Shown here in pieces: positions 32,480-39,049 of a DNA stretch of 39,049 nt. This DNA is from Gammaproteobacteria bacterium. Lineage in GTDB: Bacteria > Pseudomonadota > Gammaproteobacteria > S012-40. Position 1 is the first letter of the stretch, and each line of letters begins with the position of its first letter. The notes below the pieces were generated by a model. It saw nothing but the letters and a program-made list of their open reading frames with translations. It had not been told where the DNA came from and did not search any database. A program made the position numbers and the translations under genes. The stretch is from NCBI GenBank assembly GCA_029879945.1, contig JAOUPJ010000001.1, forward strand, positions 1 to 39,049. The letters are read 5' to 3'.

Positions 32480-33148
32480 TTAATTCAGAGGACAGTATTG
32501 ATTGTTGAGAAAATCCAGGGAGTTTTTGGCCTCTTCCATCAACTCAAGATTACAGCTTTCCCAGGCGTTCTGGAAACTGGCAATCACTTCTTCAACCGTG
32601 AGGTCAAAGCTGACAGTAGTCGCCGCATTTTGCAGCGCTGCTACAGAGTGAAAACCCAGCTGTCTCAACATGCTGTGGTAGTTCGACCCCTTATGATGGC
32701 CACCGTTATGATGATCACCATCGTTATCGTAGTCGAAACTGCAGCCTGCGGGTGGCTCTCCGCGAATGCCATCGTCGTCTTCAACGCTCACGATTTCGAG
32801 TAAAGTTCTGCCAGGAAAGGCGGATGTTTGGAAAACGGTGTCAAATAGAGCCTCAGGAGGAAGCATTGAATGCCAGCTGTCCAGGTGAGTCTTCCAGTAG
32901 CCGGGAGAACACCCTTCGCCACCACATTTTTCATCCTCATCCTGGTGTGAGAGATTTCCAGAGAGTTGTCCAGAAAGTGTACATTTATTCGCCCAGGCTG
33001 GCTTGTTGGCAAGCGTCATCACAACCGGTGCTGCAAGCAGGCTGGACTTGGCAAATCTTCTTTTCGACAGGTCTACTTTCTCAGTGGCCTGTTCTTTTGT
33101 TACTTCATTTTCTCTCTTAGACTCAGAAAACTTATTATCATCAGTCAT
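32480..33148 (-). CDS. Tat-type exported cysteine-rich protein, copy 1
   Basis: A 222-residue protein of no recognised family. The N-terminal 29 residues are charged, followed by a Tat-like signal: SKRRFAKSSLLAAPVVMTLA, cleavage near PAWA. The mature part begins KCTLSGQLSGNLSH and has CGGEGCSPGYWKTHLDSW, a 'GYWK-H' motif seen in many bacterial surface proteins. PPEALFDTVFQ, FPGRTLL, RGEPPAGC and SVAALQNAA follow. Six cysteines are shared with the copy at 34999. It has an extra Asp/His/Gly-rich insert (DHHNGGHHKG) likely to bind metal. It diverges from a VanZ-like gene. It lacks a PEP-CTERM tail. Confidence 0.72.
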   Translation of the reverse strand: MTDDNKFSESKRENEVTKEQATEKVDLSKRRFAKSSLLAAPVVMTLANKPAWANKCTLSGQLSGNLSHQDEDEKCGGEGCSPGYWKTHLDSWHSMLPPEALFDTVFQTSAFPGRTLLEIVSVEDDDGIRGEPPAGCSFDYDNDGDHHNGGHHKGSNYHSMLRQLGFHSVAALQNAATTVSFDLTVEEVIASFQNAWESCNLELMEEAKNSLDFLNNQYCPLN

Positions 33149-33697
33149 TTTATAACCTACTAAAGCAATGGACGTCTAATGCGGGATCTTCCCTGGTTCC
33201 CAACGAATAGCATCCATGCCGGATATGGTCTAAAACGCGATCAAATCCTTTCGTGGCGTATATATAATCAGATTCTTATTATTGTTGTAATATTCTGTTC
33301 CATTATACCCTATAAAACATACCAAGATAAAGGTTAACGGGTAATTTTTGTTCGAATTAATCGAATCCCCGACTCTCCCCCTTCCGCGAGGGGCGGCGCC
33401 AAACAGCGATTGGGTTTCATCTTATTTATATTATCTATCAACTGGTTACGGTTAAGCGGGAGGACCATGAACTGTCGCAACCACGGTGACGGGATTCCAT
33501 AATGAGTTAATCCCACTATCAAACACAAAAGCAGGCTTGTGCCCAAATGACTGCGTCCTTACACTAGCACTACAAAGGTGACTCTCCAGTGCCGAAATCA
33601 CACTAACGAAACCAGGCTTGGCAAAACCTGCTCAGCGTGTCCCACACTGAGACCGGGTGTCACAAAACACAATTTAAATAGTTGGCTCACCGACAAA
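33149..33697. other. Long non-coding gap between Tat-exported copy 1 and VanZ copy 1
   Basis: 549 nt, AT-rich in its left half, with no gene of normal size. A hairpin (CCCC...GGGG) lies near 33380-33396. An 11-codon reading frame with an excellent ribosome binding site (GGGAGG) is at 33467-33502. A GTG-started extension of the VanZ frame begins at 33578 but is not favoured. The gap should hold both divergent promoters, but no convincing -35/-10 pair was found. Confidence 0.5.
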
Positions 33698-34927
33698 ATG
33701 ACTTCAAATAAAACTGCATACATTGTTTTTGCCTGCGGCCTGTATGGTCTTTTTCTCGTCTATGGAACACTCTTTCCCATACTCAACTTTGCCTGGCAGC
33801 CGGAAAACTTCAAAGTTTTGTTCACAAATCTGAACACTGTTCAGATAACAAAGCCCGACCTCATAACTAATCTAATTGTGTACATCCCTCTGGGATTTCT
33901 TATCGCCAGTCTGCTCGTAAAAGACAGGCCTTTTGTCATCTACACGCTACTCGCCACATGTGCCGGATGTGTGCTGAGCCTGTCGCTGGAATTATTGCAG
34001 ACCCAATTACCGGGGCGAGTCCCTTCACTTTTGGATTTGCTTTTGAATACAGTGGGCGCTGGCCTGGGTGGGGCAATCTTCAGCCTGATGAAACACGCAG
34101 GTTCTGGCCAAATTGTCCTGTTTAACAGAATCCTTTCCATTACCAACAAAGATCTGCACGCCAAACTGGCGGCAAGCTGCATTGGAGTATGGATCGCATC
34201 CCAAACCGCACCCTTTGCCCCATCCATTGATGTAGGACTTCTTTGGAGTAGTGTGAAACCGGTATGGCTGACGCTTAATAGTCTTGACACCTTCCAGTGG
34301 ATGAAGCTCGTGGAATACCTCTGCGCTTTCATAATCATTGCGTTACTGCTGGAATATCTCCTCAACGCCAAAGGAAAACATACGCAGATTTTTCTCGCAC
34401 TCTTGCTGCTTACCGTGCTATTGAAAATCATTGTCGTAAGCCGCGTCGTATCACTGGAAATGTTGCTTGCGCTGCTTTGTGCCCTGACCTACCCTCTGCT
34501 GAAACGTTTCCTTTCCCCTGAGATTCGTCCCCATGCATTGGTACTCTTAACGATAATCTATATTCTTGCAGACCAACTCAAACCCGGGAGCGCCGCCACA
34601 TTCAATTCCATTAACTGGATACCCTTTAGTGGACAGATGAGTAGTCTTTCCGGTTTCATCGATATACTGGAGACCGCCTGGCCCTTCACAGTGATTGCAC
34701 TGGCCAACATCCTGGCCCTTAACAAATCACCAAGTTCGGTACTACCCTGGAAGGAGCTTTTTTCAGTGGTGTTTCTGGCCTTTGGGGTGGAATGGGCACA
34801 ACAGTACACGCCGGGGCGTTTTCCGGACGTGACGGATGTGTTTATCGCAGTACTGGGCTGGTTTGCGCTGCACTACCTGGCGCGGTATTTACACCTGGGC
34901 AGTACACAAAAGAGCTTGAGTGACTAG
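33698..34927 (+). CDS. VanZ-like membrane protein, copy 1
   Basis: A 409-residue inner-membrane protein with about 10 hydrophobic helices, made of two VanZ-like halves. The first has DLITNLIVYIPLGFLIASLL and SLELLQTQLPGRVPSLLDLLLNTVGAGLGG; the second has NWIPFSGQMSSLSG and GVEWAQQYTPGRFPDVTDVFIA. These are the N-x-x-x-Y-P-G, E-x-x-Q and D-x-x-x-N marks of the VanZ family, whose biochemical role is unclear (teicoplanin resistance in one case). The start was chosen so that the first helix lies close to the N-terminus, as in copy 2; the frame is open to 33578. It diverges from Tat-exported copy 1. Confidence 0.82.
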   Translation: MTSNKTAYIVFACGLYGLFLVYGTLFPILNFAWQPENFKVLFTNLNTVQITKPDLITNLIVYIPLGFLIASLLVKDRPFVIYTLLATCAGCVLSLSLELLQTQLPGRVPSLLDLLLNTVGAGLGGAIFSLMKHAGSGQIVLFNRILSITNKDLHAKLAASCIGVWIASQTAPFAPSIDVGLLWSSVKPVWLTLNSLDTFQWMKLVEYLCAFIIIALLLEYLLNAKGKHTQIFLALLLLTVLLKIIVVSRVVSLEMLLALLCALTYPLLKRFLSPEIRPHALVLLTIIYILADQLKPGSAATFNSINWIPFSGQMSSLSGFIDILETAWPFTVIALANILALNKSPSSVLPWKELFSVVFLAFGVEWAQQYTPGRFPDVTDVFIAVLGWFALHYLARYLHLGSTQKSLSD

Positions 34928-34998
34928 AACAAAAACCTGGCAATGACAGTCCGGCTGGTGCCGAGCACTACTACACCAAAAGTGTCACTATCCCCAAA

Positions 34999-35634
34999 CT
35001 AGGCGGCCCCGCCCAAGGGACAAAGCTGACTATTCAATTGATCCAGGGTAGTCGCAGCCGCCTTCATCACTTCCGGATCACAACTGTGATAGGCATTGCG
35101 GAAGTTTGAAATAACTTGTTCAACTGTGAGATCAAAGTTCACGGGTGTGGCCGCATTTTGTAGCGCAGCCACTGATTGCACCGCCAGGTATCGAAGCGTG
35201 TGCTGATACGCGTGGGCTTCAGTTGAACTCACTAAAGCACAACCGGCAGGTGGCTCTCCCCGCACATTGGGATCATTACTCAAACCCAGGGTTTGCAGTA
35301 AGCTAAGCCCGGGAAAGGCTTCCACCTGAAAGACTGTATCAAACAGTGCTTCCGGCGGTATTTGCGCATGCCATTGGTCAGTATTCAATTGCCAAAAACT
35401 GGTGGAACACCCCTCGCCACCGCAGGGCTCGTCGCCATGATGAGATAGATTCCCGGAAAGCTGGCCAGAAAGCGTGCACTTCCCTGCCCATGCTGGCTTG
35501 TTTGCGAGGGTCAATACCACAGGAGCAAGCACCAGTGCAGATTTTGTGAGTCGGCGCCTGGACTGGTCCACCTGGCGGTTTGCTGAGTCTAAACGGGAAA
35601 CATCCAAATTTTCCTGGCTATCCTTTTCCTTCAT
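34999..35634 (-). CDS. Tat-type exported cysteine-rich protein, copy 2
   Basis: A 211-residue paralogue of the product at 32480. The Tat signal is clearer here: SRRRLTKSALVLAPVVLTLA, cleavage near PAWA. KCTLSGQLSGNLSH, CGGEGC, PPEALFDTVFQ, RGEPPAGC, SVAALQNAATPVNFDLTVEQVI and the six cysteines are conserved. The GYWK motif has become SFWQLNTDQW, and the His/Asp insert of copy 1 is missing. AGGA precedes the ATG. It diverges from the second VanZ-like gene and is convergent with the first. The protein is probably folded in the cytoplasm before export. Function unknown. Confidence 0.72.
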   Translation of the reverse strand: MKEKDSQENLDVSRLDSANRQVDQSRRRLTKSALVLAPVVLTLANKPAWAGKCTLSGQLSGNLSHHGDEPCGGEGCSTSFWQLNTDQWHAQIPPEALFDTVFQVEAFPGLSLLQTLGLSNDPNVRGEPPAGCALVSSTEAHAYQHTLRYLAVQSVAALQNAATPVNFDLTVEQVISNFRNAYHSCDPEVMKAAATTLDQLNSQLCPLGGAA

Positions 35635-36102
35635 TTTCCATCCTGGATTAGAAATTATTAATTTGTGAATCGATTAAATCAGTAGTGACCTGCCGTATTT
35701 TATAATTTTCGGACCTACTTGTCTCATTGACTAAGCAAACTGAAAGCCAATAAGTAACTGTATGTTTTTATTGATAAAATAATCGATAAAAAAGACAAAA
35801 TCAGAATTGTGTAAGCAATAACGACAATCGAAATTAGCCGCGGCACAGAACAAAAATATAATTTATTTTTTTATTCAATAAGTTAAAGTATTCTTCGAAG
35901 AGATTTGCTCACAAAATGATCATGAAGCACATGTAAGATTCATCGACATCTACTTCATGTAAGCCCTTACAACGAGGCCCCAAAATTGCGTGTTTTGCTG
36001 GATTTCCTTTTTAAGTTAGTGAAAATATGGAATTTATCTACACAAGCCCGGGTATAATAAGTTCAAACTCGAAACCCTTAGAGATTCCCTGAGACTTCTG
36101 CA
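35635..36102. other. AT-rich non-coding gap between Tat-exported copy 2 and VanZ copy 2
   Basis: 468 nt, very AT-rich, with no plausible gene. A perfect TATAAT at 36053-36058 lies 45 nt before the VanZ start but has no good -35. No sigma-54 site (TGGCAC-N5-TTGC), common near exosortase loci, was found. No similarity to the 33149-33697 gap was apparent by eye. Confidence 0.5.
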
Positions 36103-37335
36103 ATGTATCAGGCCAGATCACAGCGCCATTTCCTGCTGCCCTTGCTCACAGTTGCATATATGCTGCTTTTGGCCTATGCCAGCCTGTTTCCGCTTAGCGG
36201 ATGGCAAATCCCCGTCTATGAAAACTGGCTGGATGCCTATGAAGTTCGAAACCGATATATTACCCGCACCGATCTAACGACCAACTTTCTGGTCTATATC
36301 CCTTTGGGATTACTGGCCTACATCTGGCTCCGTTCCCACTATCACTGGAAGGTAGCCGGGATCATCGTTCTGCTTACGAGTCTCGCTCTAAGCTTCACGC
36401 TGGAGTCACTTCAGCTTTTTATTCCCTCCAGGGTCCCCTCTTTTGTAGACCTAGTAATGAACATACTGGGAGCTGCGGTAGGCATCGCTATCGCGCACAC
36501 CTTTAGTGAACATACAAATCTGGGGCAGCGATTTCAGTTTCTTCGACACCGTTGGATAAAACCCGGACATCTTGCCAATATGGGGCTGGTGATACTTGGT
36601 CTTTGGGCAATCTCGGAACTGAGTCCAATTATCCCTTCACTGGAAGCGGCACACATCAAAAAGCAACTGATTCCACTATCATTGGTGCTAGAGCAACCTG
36701 AGCTTCTAAAACCTAAACTTTTCTTTATTGCTGTTTTACAACTCTCAGCGCTCCTGTATCTGGCCACCACCGTTTTCAAAGATAGTTCTCGGGCAATTCG
36801 CAGTTTTTTCTGGTTCTGTGTCCTAATCTATCTGTACAAACTTACCGTTGTTAATCGCTTATTACTGCCCGAGTCTATCTTGGCCGTTCCCATTGCCATT
36901 TCGTTGGTGCACATTACAAAAAACTTCTCCAAACAAGCCATCGTCTTTGCCATCTATTTTTGCATTATTGTCGCCTATTCACTAGGCCAGCTCGGCACTC
37001 TGAGCAGCCAGGCCGGCTATTTTCGGGAAATGAACTGGATTCCTTTTTACAGCTATATCGCCAGCGTCAGGCAATTTACGGAAATAGCCACCACGAGTTG
37101 GGAATTTTTATTGCTTGCCTACGCGTTTATCTACTTGCAGGCCAGAAACAGTCTGCTCGTGATGATGCTGGGATTATTCGGTATAGCCGCATTCACCCTG
37201 ACCCTGGAAGTGGGACAACAATACATCGTGGGTGCAAAACCGGATATTACAAACGTATTGCTCGCCACACTGGCCTGGCTACTCCCCTGGTTACACCCCT
37301 TGATCCGCAGAAGACACTCCCTGAATTCTTTATAG
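36103..37335 (+). CDS. VanZ-like membrane protein, copy 2
   Basis: A 410-residue paralogue of the protein at 33698 with the same double-VanZ build. First half: DLTTNFLVYIPLGLLAYIWL and TLESLQLFIPSRVPSFVDLVMNILGAAVG. Second half: NWIPFYSYIASVRQF and LEVGQQYIVGAKPDITNVLLATLAW. About 10 membrane helices; the N-terminus is short (MYQARSQRHF). VanZ-type proteins are frequent in exosortase/exopolysaccharide loci, and the next gene is an exosortase-A-type ligase. Whether it joins that operon is unclear: 233 nt with a TATAAT at 37371 separate them. Confidence 0.83.
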   Translation: MYQARSQRHFLLPLLTVAYMLLLAYASLFPLSGWQIPVYENWLDAYEVRNRYITRTDLTTNFLVYIPLGLLAYIWLRSHYHWKVAGIIVLLTSLALSFTLESLQLFIPSRVPSFVDLVMNILGAAVGIAIAHTFSEHTNLGQRFQFLRHRWIKPGHLANMGLVILGLWAISELSPIIPSLEAAHIKKQLIPLSLVLEQPELLKPKLFFIAVLQLSALLYLATTVFKDSSRAIRSFFWFCVLIYLYKLTVVNRLLLPESILAVPIAISLVHITKNFSKQAIVFAIYFCIIVAYSLGQLGTLSSQAGYFREMNWIPFYSYIASVRQFTEIATTSWEFLLLAYAFIYLQARNSLLVMMLGLFGIAAFTLTLEVGQQYIVGAKPDITNVLLATLAWLLPWLHPLIRRRHSLNSL

Positions 37336-37370
37336 GGAAGATTTTTTCTCTGGAAGCCGAAAAATGCAGA

Positions 37371-37376
37371 TATAAT
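37371..37376 (+). promoter_or_regulatory. Possible extended -10 promoter element before the acyl-CoA ligase
   Basis: TATAAT with TGCAGA just upstream, about 190 nt before the ligase start. No acceptable -35 at 16-18 bp. The 233-nt gap holds no gene. Confidence 0.35.
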
Positions 37377-37568
37377 AGGGCCCGAAGTAGAGAAACAATT
37401 TAGGCTCATTCTAAGAGCAGGTCAATTTTTGCGCGACCAGCATTAATCTCCGGGGACAATTCAGGATAGAAAAATCCTGCTTCGGTGCGATGCACTAAAA
37501 CAGACACGAAAGTATGCGTCTCTACTCAATGACAACAAATTGATACAGATATAAGACATAAGTTTTCT

Positions 37569-39049
37569 ATGACTGCGCTTCTACATAATCTACTCATCGA
37601 TACTGCCGAGCGAACTCCCGCTGCGACCGCCTTGCGTCACAAGAAAGAAACCGTGAGCTATGAAACTCTGGCGCAAGATATTCACTCTGCTGCTGCGGGT
37701 TTGATACACCTGGGACTGGAGCGCAATGAACGCGTGGGCATTTACCTGCCCAAATCGTTTTCCACTGTCACCGCCTTTTTTGCTGCTACCTGCGCCGGAG
37801 GCGTATTTGTACCAATAAATCCGGTACTCAAATCACCCCAAGTCCAGCACATACTCCAGGACTGTAATATTCGGGTATTGATCACTTCAGCCGATCGATT
37901 GAAGCTTTTAAGCTCGGCACTTGCACACTGCCACGATCTAAACACCGTTGTTTTGCTGGAAAGTACAATCCCTGAACTGGAAGACAAACCCCATTATCGA
38001 ATTGTATGCTGGGACGAGTTCCGTGATGCTAGCACCTCGACTACTCCTATAAACAGAATAGACCGGGACATGGCTGGTATTTTCTATACCTCCGGTTCCA
38101 CAGGTAAACCCAAGGGCGTAGTGCTATCCCATTTGAATATGGTGGCAGGAGCCCATAGTGTGGCGCGATACCTGGAAAATACCGCAAATGACCGCTTGCT
38201 TGCCGTGCTGCCCTTTAGTTTTGACTACGGCTTCTCGCAGCTATCCACTGCCTTTTCTGTGGGGGCTTCAGTAACACTATTGGACTACCTCCTACCCAGA
38301 GATGTGGTAAAAGTAGTTCAAAAAGATCAGATTACAGGTCTGGCAGCCGTTCCTCCTCTGTGGATTAAATTGAGTGAGTTGGACTGGCCCGAGGAGACCA
38401 GTGAGCATCTGCGTTATATCACCAATTCCGGTGGTGCCATGCCTCAGGCAACACTGGCTGAATTACGCAAACAGCTGCCCAAGACACGTCCCTATCTCAT
38501 GTATGGCCTCACCGAAGCCTTTCGTTCCACCTATTTGCCACCTGAGGAAATCGATAAACGACCTGGCTCCATGGGGAAAGCCATACCCAATGCAGAAGTG
38601 ATGGTGGTACGCGCAGACGGCACAGAGTGCGCGCCCGGCGAACCGGGTGAACTGGTACATCGTGGCTCACTTGTGTCCATGGGATACTGGAACGATCCGG
38701 AGAAGACGGCGATTCGATTCAAGCCCGCACCCAACAGCGAATCGGGTATTCAGCTCACTGAAATGGCGGTGTGGTCCGGAGATACCGTTAAAAAAGATGA
38801 AGACGGTTTTCTCTATTTTGTAGGCCGAACCGATGAGATGATCAAGACCTCAGGCTACCGCGTCAGTCCCACGGAAATTGAGGAAGAGATCTATAAAACA
38901 GGACTGGTCTCCGAGGTAATCGCCCTGGGTATTCCTCACCCGGAATTGGGACAGGCCATCGTATTGATTGTGGTACCCCTGGAGGACAGCTCTTTTGATG
39001 AAAACGAGCTGACTACACACTGCAAAAAAAATCTACCCAACTTCATGGT
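37569..39049 (+). CDS. Acyl-CoA ligase (AMP-forming), exosortase-A-associated type; 3' end cut by window
   Basis: The first 493 codons of an adenylate-forming enzyme. The ATP loop YTSGSTGKPKG is at 173-183, followed by NSGGAMPQ, YGLTEAFRSTYLPP (A5-type motif), SGDTVKKDEDGFLYFVGRTDEMIKTSGYRVSPTEIEEEI (hinge and A8 motif). The start MTALLHNLLIDTAERTPAATAL and VPINPVLKSPQVQHILQDCNIRVLIT match the ligase family found with exosortase A (XrtA) and PEP-CTERM/exopolysaccharide clusters. The catalytic C-terminal lysine would lie just outside the window. The acyl substrate is unknown. The likely continuation of the locus is to the right. Confidence 0.88.
   Translation, partial: MTALLHNLLIDTAERTPAATALRHKKETVSYETLAQDIHSAAAGLIHLGLERNERVGIYLPKSFSTVTAFFAATCAGGVFVPINPVLKSPQVQHILQDCNIRVLITSADRLKLLSSALAHCHDLNTVVLLESTIPELEDKPHYRIVCWDEFRDASTSTTPINRIDRDMAGIFYTSGSTGKPKGVVLSHLNMVAGAHSVARYLENTANDRLLAVLPFSFDYGFSQLSTAFSVGASVTLLDYLLPRDVVKVVQKDQITGLAAVPPLWIKLSELDWPEETSEHLRYITNSGGAMPQATLAELRKQLPKTRPYLMYGLTEAFRSTYLPPEEIDKRPGSMGKAIPNAEVMVVRADGTECAPGEPGELVHRGSLVSMGYWNDPEKTAIRFKPAPNSESGIQLTEMAVWSGDTVKKDEDGFLYFVGRTDEMIKTSGYRVSPTEIEEEIYKTGLVSEVIALGIPHPELGQAIVLIVVPLEDSSFDENELTTHCKKNLPNFM

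Noticed and set aside
32420..32803. 127-codon open frame opposite Tat-exported copy 1
   Set aside because: Antisense shadow; the minus frame has a signal peptide and a conserved paralogue.
34999..35634. PEP-CTERM sorting tail on the Tat-exported proteins, given the exosortase-type neighbour
   Set aside because: Both proteins end in soluble sequence (QYCPLN, LCPLGGAA) with no PEP motif, membrane helix or basic end.

Overview
The window looks like chromosomal DNA from a gammaproteobacterium, probably an aquatic respiratory or sulfur-cycling lineage. This rests on protein resemblance only: FeSOD, GrxD, cytochrome c4, a fused ATP sulfurylase/APS kinase, an RquA-like rhodoquinone enzyme and an exosortase-A-type acyl-CoA ligase. 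No rRNA, tRNA, CRISPR array, transposase or prophage gene was seen. Both ends cut a gene.

Layout. 1-3.6 kb: an arsS-type radical SAM gene (partial), a small ECF sigma/zinc-finger anti-sigma pair and the sat-cysC fusion. 3.6-8.5 kb: grxD, then a tightly coupled operon of ECF sigma factor, membrane anti-sigma-like protein and an exported caspase-fold protease with 16-residue surface repeats. This operon faces a gene for a small outer-membrane protein across a region with two matching ECF-like promoter elements. 8.5-14.2 kb: a GNAT/C39-peptidase protein, a MITE-like hairpin element, an ATP-grasp (RimK-type) ligase, an RquA-like enzyme, an 18-bp tandem repeat and an amidotransferase of the N-acetylglutaminylglutamine amide type. 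14.4-18.1 kb: a secreted lectin-like protein, a HyuB-type hydantoinase subunit and sodB. 18.1-21.4 kb: argD-argF-ABC ATPase behind a promoter that runs straight into an intrinsic terminator. 21.5-26.6 kb: a run of an Fn3 membrane protein, a carbamoylase-type amidohydrolase, a cysteine hydrolase, a sodium:solute symporter, a 40-residue membrane peptide and an atypical carbamoyltransferase; this looks like uptake and breakdown of ureido compounds. 26.7-30 kb: asnB-marR and cytochrome c4.

30-39 kb is the most unusual part. A three-gene operon (PqqD-like protein, HprK-related kinase, nucleotidyltransferase) sits beside two copies of a divergent gene pair. Each pair holds a Tat-type exported cysteine-rich protein and a double-VanZ membrane protein. 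The acyl-CoA ligase normally tied to exosortase A follows and runs off the end, so an exosortase/exopolysaccharide locus probably continues outside the window. The exported proteins share a serine-rich KCTLSGQLSGNLSH segment and could be substrates of the kinase/PqqD module; that link is inference.

Gene starts were moved from the longest open frame where a ribosome binding site or family length argued for it. All family assignments come from reading motifs by eye, without a database search.
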